Below are positions 1 through 7,523 of a stretch of 53,732 nt of DNA, in pieces. Where the stretch lies: positions 1-53,732 of the forward strand of contig JAEYRB010000040.1 in NCBI GenBank assembly GCA_023409735.1, read 5' to 3'. The stretch is from Bacillota bacterium. Its GTDB lineage: Bacteria > Bacillota > Clostridia > Acetivibrionales > DTU013. The translations under genes and the position numbers were made by a program. The notes beneath the pieces were generated by a model. The model was not told the DNA's origin and searched no databases. It worked only from the letters and a program-made list of their open reading frames with translations. Position 1 is the first letter of the stretch, and every line of letters begins with the position of its first letter.

Positions 1-15
1 CCAGCTCCATAAAAT

Positions 16-41
16 GACTCCGCACATAGCGGAGTCTTTTT
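16..41 (+). terminator. Rho-independent terminator at the window edge
   Basis: Stem GACTCCGC (16-23), loop ACATA, stem GCGGAGTC (29-36), then a run of T. It ends a transcription unit lying left of the window. Bases 1-10 could be the 3' end of a structural RNA or gene, but too little is present to say. Confidence 0.75.
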
Positions 42-72
42 ATGCACGAAAACAGGGACGGAAACGAACCAT

Positions 73-138
73 CCGGTACGAGCGTTAAGAAAAAATGTGC
101 ATAGGCACATTTTTTTAGCGAGTGCGTGAGGATACCGG
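73..138. repeat. Imperfect long palindrome with a terminator-like core
   Basis: Outer arms CCGGTA (73-78) and TACCGG (133-138) enclose an inner hairpin: five A plus ATGTGC (to 100), loop ATAG, then GCACAT plus a T run (105-115). The inner hairpin alone would pass as a terminator readable on either strand. The outer symmetry resembles a small palindromic repeat or MITE-like unit. No second copy is seen in the window. Confidence 0.5.
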
Positions 139-461
139 GGAGCATATATCCGAACGAGCACGACGCAGTGCAGGGAGTTCTACATTATAAATCTATAAGT
201 TATTTATAGAATTGCTCAACTTTCAAACTCAGCATCTCAATTCTGAAATTCACTTCATAGTAATATTTTTTACACACCCTCAGTGATGATATAGAGGAAT
301 AATAAAAATGTTTGTAGAATCGTTAAAAATATTACATGTTTGTACGGACAGCACATCCTGAAAATGTGGCGTAGGCTATGAGTTAAAGGTGGAAATATAG
401 AGTTTGCCATCGCATCACTCATGTAAAATCTGATGCTATTGTAGATAAGGAGGGATGAGAT
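139..461. other. Non-coding leader upstream of the MerR-like gene
   Basis: No convincing gene is seen. A short reading frame starts at 308 (about 17 codons, after GAGGAATAA) and could be a leader peptide or chance. An inverted repeat GCATCA (412-417) / TGATGC (431-436) lies just before the Shine-Dalgarno AGGAGG (about 448-453) and is a candidate operator for the following regulator. Confidence 0.3.
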
Positions 462-1211
462 ATAAATATCTATAAACCATCTGAATTAGCAAAACAATGT
501 GGAATACATCCCAATACGATTAGACTATATGAACGGTTGTGTTTTATACAGAAAGCTGATAGAAAAGCTAATGGCTATCGTATGTTTTCGGATATTCAAT
601 TGCTGCAAATTAAAATCTGCCGTCTTATTTTTGGTCGCCCATACTCTAATAGACAAATACGTCAATTGGGTTATAATGTGATTAAAGCTGCAGGAAAGTG
701 TGAAATCGGACAATGTCGTTTACTTGCTGTAGAATATATTAATACTATTCGAAAAGAAATTAATAAAGCACAAATTACTTCTGATATTTTTTCGCAATGG
801 ATGAATCGAGAAACTATTTCTGTTTCTACGAATCAATATAACCGAAGGCAGGCAGCAAATTTATTAGGAACTTCAGTAGAAACTATTCGAAATTGGGAGA
901 GGAATGGGCTTGTCTTATCCAATACATACGGAGAATTGAACGAGAGATTGTTTGATGATTCAGATATGGAACGATTGAGGATTATATATATGTTAAGACA
1001 GACTGGCTATAGTATGTATTCTATTCATCGATGTTTAACTATGTTTGATAACGGATATAAAGATATGGGTTTGACTTTATTGAATAAGCCGGAAGATGAG
1101 GAATATCTTTTATCAGCTGGTGACCATTGGTTAAATGTTTTAAATGATCTAGAATATGATGCTGCTAATATTTTGCCACTTATAGATCAATTAGAAAAAA
1201 TAGTAGTCTAA
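462..1211 (+). CDS. MerR-family-like regulator with two HTH domains, unusual start
   Basis: DNA-binding regulator of the MerR type. The N-terminus encodes a typical MerR helix-turn-helix (YKPSELAKQCGIHPNTIRLY, then ERL and NGYRMFS). A second HTH lies near residues 125-190 (NRRQAANLLGTSVETIRNWE, a NER-LF-DSDMERL stretch and a YSMYSIH segment). No cysteine-rich effector domain or clear ligand pocket is visible in the rest. The open frame runs back to a stop at 456-458. AGGAGG (about 448-453) is well spaced for ATA at 462, giving 249 aa. The only nearby ATG (455) is in another frame and stops after six codons. TTG at 537 would delete most of the first HTH. Either an ATA start is used or a small indel has separated the ATG from the frame. 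Target unknown; the next gene, an M28 peptidase, is on the same strand behind a hairpin. Confidence 0.6.
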   Translation: MNIYKPSELAKQCGIHPNTIRLYERLCFIQKADRKANGYRMFSDIQLLQIKICRLIFGRPYSNRQIRQLGYNVIKAAGKCEIGQCRLLAVEYINTIRKEINKAQITSDIFSQWMNRETISVSTNQYNRRQAANLLGTSVETIRNWERNGLVLSNTYGELNERLFDDSDMERLRIIYMLRQTGYSMYSIHRCLTMFDNGYKDMGLTLLNKPEDEEYLLSAGDHWLNVLNDLEYDAANILPLIDQLEKIVV

Positions 1212-1226
1212 AACCTTACATATGTA

Positions 1227-1282
1227 CACCACCCCTTAGCGAAATGATATGATGACGTCAATCATTCCACTAAGGGGTGGTG
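1227..1282. terminator. Large compound stem-loop after the MerR-like gene
   Basis: Thirteen-base arms CACCACCCCTTAG (1227-1239) and CTAAGGGGTGGTG (1270-1282) pair perfectly. The loop carries a second inverted repeat AATGAT/ATCATT (1243-1248 / 1261-1266) around the palindrome TGACGTCA (1253-1260). The stem is followed by TTTCATT, so it can terminate the upstream gene, although it is longer and more nested than a standard terminator. Confidence 0.65.
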
Positions 1283-1335
1283 TTTCATTATAAGAATATT
1301 TATTATGCTACGTAAACATGCGGATGGGAGTTAAC

Positions 1336-2520
1336 ATGAATCAAAATGAATTACTAGAAACAATTATTAAAGAACGTCCCATAGCTTCAATGGCAAACGA
1401 AAGAGTACTTGACATGATGCAAACTGAAGCTATTCAAATGGGGTGGAATGTTATTTCAAAGTCCTTCGTTTGTACAAAATGGGAAAAAGGCAGATCCTCT
1501 ATAGAGATAGGGAAGCATTCTTATGAAATATTTCCAAGTCCCTTTTCCAAGGCGTACAAAGGAAATGGAGATATTATTGTAATTCATTCTTTAGAAGAAT
1601 TGGAGAACTTCAATATTACTGAAAAAATTGTTTTTCTAAAGGACAACATCGCAAAAGAATCCATGCAGCCGAAAAATTTTCCGTTTTATTATCCGGATGG
1701 GCATAAACATATTATTGATTTACTGGAAGAAAAGAAGCCAAAAGCTATTATTGCGGTTACGGGTAAGCATGAAATGTGTGGTTTGAATCCTTTTCCGATG
1801 TTTGAGGATGGTAACTTCTCGATTCCTTCTGCTTATATCAATGAGCTAACTGCTAATAATATTTTGAATGAAAATGGTAAGGTTAATCTTAATATTGTTT
1901 CAAATAATAGCAGCGGAAAAAGCAGGCAAATAATAATTGCACGAAAAGGAAGAGATAGGGCAGCAGGTAAAATAATAATCTGTGCACATATGGATACAAA
2001 ATACGGTACACCTGGTGCGATTGATAATGCTGCCGGTTTATTAGTATTGTTAAAAATAATGGAGAACCTTAAAGACTACACAAATTCGTATGATATTGAC
2101 ATAGTACCTTTTAATGGCGAAGAATACTATGAAGTGAAAGGTCAACTAGAATACTTAGACTATATTAAGGATGATTTTGATGCAATTAAGTTGGTCATTA
2201 ATATTGATTCACCTTGCCATAAGGACTCAAACATAGCTGTGTCGACTTATAATATGGTAGAAAAATTAAGTGCAAAGTTAAATGCAGAAATGAAAAAAGA
2301 TAGGAATGTTGTTATGGGGGAACAATGGTATGCAGGTGACCACTCAATATTTGCTCTTAAGGGCATTCCATGCATCGCCGTTACATCCTCCGATTTATTT
2401 GAAACAGTTATACAATTCATACATACACAAAGAGATACTATTGACCAAATAAGCTATGATATGATTAATCAAACAGCAGATTTTCTGACTGAATTAATTA
2501 AATCTGTTGCTAATAATTAA
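1336..2520 (+). CDS. M28-family zinc metallopeptidase
   Basis: Probable aminopeptidase or amidohydrolase of the M28 clan with two zinc ions. The expected ligands are visible: His218 and Asp220 in CAHMDTKYGTPG, bridging Asp230 in GAIDNAAG, general base Glu262 and ligand Glu263 in FNGEE, Asp291 in VINIDS and His336 in AGDHSIF. The preceding 190 residues, as in related proteins, probably form a protease-associated domain. There is no signal peptide, so it should be cytoplasmic. The start at 1336 is preferred over the in-frame ATG at 1318 because GGGAG (1326-1330) is correctly spaced. Length 394 aa is normal for the family. It follows the MerR-like regulator, which could control it; that is inference. 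Peptide substrate unknown. Confidence 0.85.
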   Translation: MNQNELLETIIKERPIASMANERVLDMMQTEAIQMGWNVISKSFVCTKWEKGRSSIEIGKHSYEIFPSPFSKAYKGNGDIIVIHSLEELENFNITEKIVFLKDNIAKESMQPKNFPFYYPDGHKHIIDLLEEKKPKAIIAVTGKHEMCGLNPFPMFEDGNFSIPSAYINELTANNILNENGKVNLNIVSNNSSGKSRQIIIARKGRDRAAGKIIICAHMDTKYGTPGAIDNAAGLLVLLKIMENLKDYTNSYDIDIVPFNGEEYYEVKGQLEYLDYIKDDFDAIKLVINIDSPCHKDSNIAVSTYNMVEKLSAKLNAEMKKDRNVVMGEQWYAGDHSIFALKGIPCIAVTSSDLFETVIQFIHTQRDTIDQISYDMINQTADFLTELIKSVANN

Positions 2521-2561
2521 TTTTATTATAATAAGTCCATACATATCTTGGAACATTACTT

Positions 2562-2609
2562 ATGCGAAAACTCTGTTTGTTTATGTCTTTATAGTATCAC
2601 TTTTCGCAT
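2562..2609. terminator. Inverted repeat between convergent genes
   Basis: ATGCGAAAA (2562-2570) and TTTTCGCAT (2601-2609) are perfect 9-base arms around a 30-nt loop, lying between the ends of the M28 gene and buk. It may act as a weak bidirectional terminator. The long loop makes this uncertain. Confidence 0.35.
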
Positions 2610-2633
2610 GACTTTGTTCTGTGCAGTATTGCT

Positions 2634-3728
2634 CTAAAAATCAAAGCCTTTCCATACAGGTTCACCGGTATAAGGGTGCGCAGCTTCCTCTCCACGCAGA
2701 ACTCGCAGCACGCTTCCTGCCAGTTCCTCCTGTTCCATTTCTCCGGGGTAGACGGTGATTGGGGCAATCCAGCCACAACGGCTGCGGATGCCCTCCACAA
2801 TGTCATCAAAACGGACAAGCCCGCCAGTCAATACAATGCCGTCCACTTTGCCGCAGAGCACGGTGCTCATTGCCCCGATTTCTTTGCAGATCTGATAGAT
2901 CATTGAGTTCCACACTAAAACCGCTTTCCGGTCTCCAGCTTTCACCAAGTGGTGAACCTTATCCGCATCGCTGGTGCCAAAATGGCTGACAAAGCCCCCG
3001 GCACGGGAACACATAAGCCGTACCTCCTCAAGAGAATGCTGCTCAATATAGTCCAGTAAGCAGAGCACCGGTACACTGCCGATGCGGGTGGGTGTGTAGG
3101 GACCGTCCCCACCGGAGCCTACGTTTCCATCTACCATTTTTCCGCGGTCATGGGCATTTATCGTCACACCGCCGTCGATATGGACAACCACAAAGCGGCA
3201 GTCCTCATATCGCCTACCTATGGATTTTGCATGGTAATAGGCTACTGCCTTTTGATTTAAGGCATGTGTCTGGGCATTGCGGTACAATCCGGCGATGTCG
3301 GTCATGCGGGCATAGTCGCAAAGTTCATCAATATTGGTGGGGTTGAGAGTGAACATTTTCCCACCGTACTGCGTACATAGCTCATAGGCCAACAGCACAC
3401 CCAGCTTTGCTGCGTGCTCGCTGCCACCCACTGCATTTATTGTATCACGGTAGAGCCGGTCATCAATTGGCATTACACCTGCATGCTGAGAGTAGGCGCT
3501 TCCGCCGCGACCCACAAATATATCTACATCCTCAGGAACATAACCATTCCGTCGCAGTATGTCTAAAACCACCTGCTTACGGAAGGGAACCTGGTCATTC
3601 ACTGTAGGGTACTGAAGCAGGATAGGGGCATCATGAAACTCGCTTTCCTCAAAAAGTGAAGTATCATCTTCAAACAGACTGAGTTTTGTGGAGGTGGAGC
3701 CGGGGTTAATTACCAGAATTTTTATCAT
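2634..3728 (-). CDS. buk: Butyrate kinase
   Basis: Acetokinase-family enzyme that converts butyryl phosphate plus ADP to butyrate plus ATP, the last step of the Ptb-Buk butyrate route; a branched-chain fatty acid kinase is the main alternative. Seen: N-terminal INPGSTSTK phosphate-binding motif, the VGRGG loop, the HIDGGVTINAH motif, and GGLVRFDDIV near the C-terminus. Length 364 aa is typical of butyrate kinases. A GAAGGAAG Shine-Dalgarno precedes the ATG and a good promoter lies 60-90 bases upstream. It stands alone: no phosphotransbutyrylase (ptb) gene is adjacent, although ptb and buk normally form one operon. The reading frame looks visibly richer in G and C than its neighbours, so recent acquisition or relocation is possible. 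Confidence 0.9.
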   Translation of the reverse strand: MIKILVINPGSTSTKLSLFEDDTSLFEESEFHDAPILLQYPTVNDQVPFRKQVVLDILRRNGYVPEDVDIFVGRGGSAYSQHAGVMPIDDRLYRDTINAVGGSEHAAKLGVLLAYELCTQYGGKMFTLNPTNIDELCDYARMTDIAGLYRNAQTHALNQKAVAYYHAKSIGRRYEDCRFVVVHIDGGVTINAHDRGKMVDGNVGSGGDGPYTPTRIGSVPVLCLLDYIEQHSLEEVRLMCSRAGGFVSHFGTSDADKVHHLVKAGDRKAVLVWNSMIYQICKEIGAMSTVLCGKVDGIVLTGGLVRFDDIVEGIRSRCGWIAPITVYPGEMEQEELAGSVLRVLRGEEAAHPYTGEPVWKGFDF

Positions 3729-3789
3729 CTTTACTTCCTTCTAAATATCTATGATTTTAAGATGTTATACTTAATACAGAATAAAATAA

Positions 3790-3817
3790 ATTATAGCAAA
3801 CATAACTTTTTTTTCAA
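3790..3817 (-). promoter_or_regulatory. Promoter of buk
   Basis: On the minus strand TTGAAA (3812-3817) is separated by 16 bases from a perfect TATAAT (3790-3795), about 60 bases ahead of the buk start. Confidence 0.6.
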
Positions 3818-3985
3818 CAGAGGCAACAACTATGCTTGATTTCGTAGAGTGCATTAATTGGCTCATATTGCCAATCTGTTTTCGTATCTCATGCCCCTGT
3901 ATTTTCCGCCATAACTATGCCATCCTAAATTATTGTGTACCCCTTCAAAAAATGCACCTCTCGGAGTCTTTTTGTGCCCACATGG

Positions 3986-4053
3986 CAAAAAAATGACGTC
4001 TCCCTCTGGCATTTCATTAATATTTGTATTAATATGGCCAGAATGAGACGTCA
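3986..4053 (-). terminator. Nested 60-nt terminator of the GH120 gene
   Basis: TGACGTCTC (3994-4002) pairs with GAGACGTCA (4045-4053), CTGGC (4006-4010) with GCCAG (4037-4041), and ATTAATA (4016-4022) with TATTAAT (4027-4033); the first two arm pairs share one centre. Read on the minus strand, it lies just past the stop of the GH120 gene and runs into seven U (A run 3987-3993), so it is a very strong intrinsic terminator. A 63-codon open frame drawn across it is not a gene. Confidence 0.8.
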
Positions 4054-4085
4054 CTATTGGTTACATATAAGGCTAATATTTGTGA

Positions 4086-6074
4086 TTATAGTTTAATATT
4101 ATCAGAAGGTGATGCGAACGGACCCGGGATAACGTGAATACCGCGATGATTTCCGAAGTAGTCCGCATCAAAGCGTATCGGTGTTCCATCCGCGTTTTCA
4201 AAGTATGCTTCCGGTTCGAAGGCTTTGCCGAGAATTTCGGTGTTGACCATCCGAACGCTGAAATCCTTGAGGTAATCATATAAATTTGTACTCAGATAAT
4301 AATGACCGTCTTTTTCCACCAGTTCTACCTTAAGATCCTGATCATTGTTTTCAACGAACAGACCGTTCACTTCTTTTTTCCATGGTTTGGCACCGTTTAG
4401 ATATACATTTCCTTCACTCCATACTGGCAGATGACCTGTATGAGCAGGTTCTAACGCTCTCATGTTTGGACGCTGGGAGAAATCGAACTGCTTAATCCAT
4501 TCATCATAGGTTGGGTAATCATCGAAAACCTGCGTGCCGACAAGTCTGTTTTCACGTCTGGCATGTGCGTCTTGATCATCATAGGTCACATAGTCTTCAG
4601 AAGGCCATTTCTGGACAAAGATATTGTTGTAGAAACGGTCGTCACCATGAAGAATGGTCATAAAACCCATCACTTCCGTACGGTGTGGCATGTGATATGG
4701 TGTATAGCGCCAAGTTGTTCCCCCACCGACGTCGGTTAACGCACCACAGATAAGATTGTGGACCATAGCCACGCCCTCTGTCGCAAAACGAAGGCTGGCA
4801 TCTGAGAGCAAAATATTATTATCGATCAGTGTTGGACCATGGCTGACTTCTACAAATATATCCTGAGACATCATACTTCCCGGAAGATTTTTGGCATACG
4901 ATGGCCGCTGGTTATCATGCAGCAGGTTCTGGGTAATACGTGTGCCCTGTGCTTCCCAGTCACACCAGATTCCCATAGTACAATTGTGGATATGGTTGCG
5001 GCGCATGACCACATCAATAGCCGCATGCATTTTGATACCTGCAATTTCTGCTCCGCCTAGTTCCATCATATTATTAATATGGTGAATATGATTGTCCTCA
5101 ATGGTACTGAATACACCGCCCATACGGCCAATAATGCCGCCCTGTTCACAGTGGTGAATATTACAGCGGCGAACTATGTGACTACCGATTTTTTCTTTAA
5201 GCCATCCGTGATACTGGCCACGGCAAACCGCATCTCGTTCCATCTGGGTAGGACTCTTTACATATTTATTTGTAAAGTAATGATCGTTGTCAGGATCAAG
5301 ATATTTGCCCAGAGAAATACCCGCGCACTTGCTGTTTGAAATTTCACAATCCTCAATGATCCAGCCTTTGCTCCAGTGAGGTCCGATCATGCCATCCTGA
5401 TAAGCTGCGGGAGGTGCCCAGGTGGTGGCAGCTTTATCAATTTTAAATCCGCTGACGGTATGATAACCAACGCCGGTTACAGAAGGCATAAAGCACCTGC
5501 GACGGACATTAATCTCTACATTTTCCTCATTTGGATCCTGACCTTGGAAATTGGCGTAAATGATCGTTTCATCAGCAGCTGTATCCTGTTCGGTATACCA
5601 CTTATAAATAGATTCTTCCGGTACCCAGCTACACTCATAAATATCACCTTTGATACATTCTTCTAAAGTTGTGGCTTCATACAGCGCCTTGTCATTTAAA
5701 TAAACACAGCCTGTATGTTTATTCGGTGTCGCGAAATACCAGTCTCCATATACTAAAGTTGTATAAGGATTGTATTCACCGAAAACACTGTTTGCGATCC
5801 GGCATACCCAGACATTGTCTTTGTAATGCTGCCAGGCTTTTATCTGCTCTGCGCCGGTAATCAAAGCACCAAGAGGTGTAGTACTGGAATAAGTGATACG
5901 GGCATCTTCAGTACCGGCATGAACCGGATCTACATATTCCCGATAAACCCCTGGTGCTACCAGAACCTCATCACCGGGAAGTGCCAGCTTCGCGGCTTCA
6001 TTGATCTGTTTGAATGGTCTCTCCATGGAACCGTTGCCGTCTTTTGCAGCATTTGCATCTACATAGTATTTCAT
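4086..6074 (-). CDS. GH120 family beta-xylosidase
   Basis: Likely exo-acting beta-xylosidase that releases xylose from xylo-oligosaccharides in the cytoplasm (no signal peptide). The sequence matches, in my recollection, the right-handed parallel beta-helix enzymes of family GH120 typified by Thermoanaerobacterium XylC over the full 662 aa. It begins with a YYVDANAAKDGNGS start common to beta-helix proteins and has helix coils throughout, including the recognisable stretches ANFQGQDPNEENVEINVRR, WSKGWIIED and EIAGIKMHAAIDV. The two family catalytic acids fit Asp372 (CDWEAQGTR, nucleophile) and Glu409 (IFVEVSHGP, acid/base). Start ATG at 6074 follows GGGAGG. It is monocistronic with a strong terminator. 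It sits 12 kb from the GH31 enzyme and sugar ABC transporter, with which it may cooperate in xylan-oligosaccharide use (inference). Confidence 0.85.
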   Translation of the reverse strand: MKYYVDANAAKDGNGSMERPFKQINEAAKLALPGDEVLVAPGVYREYVDPVHAGTEDARITYSSTTPLGALITGAEQIKAWQHYKDNVWVCRIANSVFGEYNPYTTLVYGDWYFATPNKHTGCVYLNDKALYEATTLEECIKGDIYECSWVPEESIYKWYTEQDTAADETIIYANFQGQDPNEENVEINVRRRCFMPSVTGVGYHTVSGFKIDKAATTWAPPAAYQDGMIGPHWSKGWIIEDCEISNSKCAGISLGKYLDPDNDHYFTNKYVKSPTQMERDAVCRGQYHGWLKEKIGSHIVRRCNIHHCEQGGIIGRMGGVFSTIEDNHIHHINNMMELGGAEIAGIKMHAAIDVVMRRNHIHNCTMGIWCDWEAQGTRITQNLLHDNQRPSYAKNLPGSMMSQDIFVEVSHGPTLIDNNILLSDASLRFATEGVAMVHNLICGALTDVGGGTTWRYTPYHMPHRTEVMGFMTILHGDDRFYNNIFVQKWPSEDYVTYDDQDAHARRENRLVGTQVFDDYPTYDEWIKQFDFSQRPNMRALEPAHTGHLPVWSEGNVYLNGAKPWKKEVNGLFVENNDQDLKVELVEKDGHYYLSTNLYDYLKDFSVRMVNTEILGKAFEPEAYFENADGTPIRFDADYFGNHRGIHVIPGPFASPSDNIKL

Positions 6075-6103
6075 GATAACCTCCCATTATTGAGATATGT
6101 ATG

Positions 6104-6136
6104 TCAGGATACAATTCCTGATATGTATTCATTATA
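6104..6136 (-). promoter_or_regulatory. Possible promoter and operator of the GH120 gene
   Basis: A minus-strand TATAAT (6131-6136) lies about 57 bases before the start codon, but no good -35 is seen. The palindrome TCAGGA (6104-6109) / TCCTGA (6116-6121) lies just downstream of the -10, where a repressor would block transcription. Confidence 0.35.
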
Positions 6137-6186
6137 AAACATAATAGTTTCTAATTCATCATTATTTATTAAAATCAGTAAATTAT

Positions 6187-6258
6187 TCATTTTTTTTCTG
6201 CTAAACGATTTAAACCCTTCCTGTACATGGCTGGAACGTGATCATGATGAACAATCAT
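6187..6258 (-). pseudogene. Possible C-terminal remnant of a decayed gene
   Basis: A minus-strand frame of 23 codons with coding-like composition (reads MIVHHDHVPAMYRKGLNRL then AEKK and stop) lies between the half-permease genes and the GH120 gene. An in-frame stop lies immediately upstream and no Shine-Dalgarno is seen. It looks like the tail of a lost gene; the family is not recognised. Confidence 0.25.
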
Positions 6259-6314
6259 CGCCTAACGTATTTGCGGCACACAATACTGCAAGCATTGCAT
6301 TTGTGCTATCGAAG

Positions 6315-6848
6315 TCATACCTTGTCTGCATTTTCATAAATCGCTTTTTTATCCTTATCGGATAGTAACCCTTCAATAATAAAGGCGATGGCAAAAACGA
6401 CAGGTATATTAAGCCCAAACCTTATCAATGTAAATTCTGCTCCCAAAGAAGATACTTCAAAAAGAAGCAGCGGAATACGGATACCTGTGCTTGTGCAAAG
6501 GAAAAGCAACACGTTTGATATACGGCTTCCTTTTTTTAGCAGCACTCCGGCGACGGGCAGCAGCGCATATAAAGGAACAGCTGTTATCATACCGGATAAA
6601 ATAGCAACCGCGATCCCTTTAATGCCTGAATCGGCTCCCATGATCCGTATCATTTTATCTCGTTCTATCCATACGTCCATTAACCCAATGCATATAAAAA
6701 CGGGCGTAAGCACGAATACAAAGCCTATGAAGTTCTTTCCGCTAAAAGATAATGCGGCTTTCCCTATCTGCGGATCATATATTAAGGTGCCAAAATTGCA
6801 TAGTAAAATTAAAAGCAAAAACCAATATTTTCGTATCGCTGTTTTCAT
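6315..6848 (-). CDS. Half-size membrane permease, second of a pair
   Basis: Small integral membrane protein of 177 aa with about four hydrophobic segments. It resembles half of the YraQ/ArsP-type permeases (Pfam ArsP_1 is my best guess), in which two homologous halves are normally fused. Seen: GIKGIAVAILSGMITAVPLYALLPVAGVLLKKG, split here as a glycine-rich membrane hairpin ahead of VLLKKGSRISNV, matching the layout of VPVMIAFPIVAELLKSG in the partner. Its start overlaps the stop of the upstream half-gene by four bases, so the two are translationally coupled and probably form one heteromeric transporter. Substrate unknown. The divergent Crp/Fnr regulator probably controls both. Confidence 0.65.
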   Translation of the reverse strand: MKTAIRKYWFLLLILLCNFGTLIYDPQIGKAALSFSGKNFIGFVFVLTPVFICIGLMDVWIERDKMIRIMGADSGIKGIAVAILSGMITAVPLYALLPVAGVLLKKGSRISNVLLFLCTSTGIRIPLLLFEVSSLGAEFTLIRFGLNIPVVFAIAFIIEGLLSDKDKKAIYENADKV

Positions 6849-7333
6849 TTTAAAAAGACCCCCATCAAGTAAGCGGTGATAAAGGAAAAAATAAATGCAA
6901 GTATGTTCCGAAGAACGGCAACCTTCTTACCTAAATATTTTATTTCTATTGGAAGAGTGATAATTCCAACGGTAGTTAGTGTGGAAATGAATACTGCCAT
7001 TTGCACAATTCCTGCGCCGCTTTTTAGAAGCTCCGCGACAATGGGAAATGCAATCATAACAGGCACCAATGTAATTGCACCGATAAGAGATGAAATCAAC
7101 ATACCGACAAAACCAGTTTCCTCGCCTATAATACGTTGTATTGTCACCGGTGAAAGTATCGTAAGTGCCAAACCTACAAAAAGCAGAATAGCCACAAACT
7201 GCGGTAGAACATTAGTAAACATTTTCCATGCTTTCTTTAAGGATAATTGCGTTTTATGTTTATCCTTCACAAATGATATAATGAGTAAAACCATAGTTAA
7301 ACCGTAGAATGAATATGTAAAAACTGTATCCAT
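6845..7333 (-). CDS. Half-size membrane permease, first of a pair
   Basis: Integral membrane protein of 162 aa with about five hydrophobic stretches. After a short N-terminal helix and a basic loop (KDKHKTQLSLKKAWK) comes a core with the signature ISSLIGAITLVPVMIAFPI, then VAELLKSGAG, comparable to the matching segment of the next gene. Together the pair would supply the two halves of a YraQ/ArsP-like permease. It is the first gene of a two-gene minus-strand operon, divergent from the Crp/Fnr regulator across 190 bases. Such pairings of a split permease with a Crp-type regulator are familiar in Clostridia to my recollection; the transported solute is not known. Confidence 0.65.
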   Translation of the reverse strand: MDTVFTYSFYGLTMVLLIISFVKDKHKTQLSLKKAWKMFTNVLPQFVAILLFVGLALTILSPVTIQRIIGEETGFVGMLISSLIGAITLVPVMIAFPIVAELLKSGAGIVQMAVFISTLTTVGIITLPIEIKYLGKKVAVLRNILAFIFSFITAYLMGVFLK

Positions 7334-7448
7334 ACCTATTGTCCCGACCTCTCTGAATCGCTCTTTTCTGCAGCGAAGGTATCAGCATAACAGTAATATC
7401 GCCAAATCAGGCGTGTAATAGGTTATGATGTGGAATACTATCCCCGCA

Positions 7449-7477
7449 TTGCTTTAATATCCCAATTATAGTACAAT
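7449..7477 (+). promoter_or_regulatory. Promoter of the Crp/Fnr regulator
   Basis: TTGCTT (7449-7454), 17-base spacer, TACAAT (7472-7477). Predicted transcription start is near 7484, directly before the palindrome at 7490-7509. Confidence 0.5.
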
Positions 7478-7489
7478 CTAGCCATAGTT

Positions 7490-7509
7490 TTTGTTGCCCA
7501 CGCAACAAA
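7490..7509. promoter_or_regulatory. Perfect palindromic operator, TTTGTTGC-N4-GCAACAAA
   Basis: Eight-base perfect arms around CCAC. The N4-spaced dyad is the geometry of Crp/Fnr-family sites. It lies at the predicted transcription start and just before the Shine-Dalgarno of the regulator, so autorepression and control of the divergent permease pair are likely. Confidence 0.6.
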
Positions 7510-7523
7510 GAGGGGACTAAGTT

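Noticed and set aside
3863..4054. A 63-codon minus-strand open frame.
   Set aside because: It runs through the nested terminator palindrome of the GH120 gene and has no coding signature.
6388..7307. Long plus-strand open frames opposite the half-permease genes.
   Set aside because: They are antisense shadows of the membrane-protein genes; they lack ribosome sites and family motifs.
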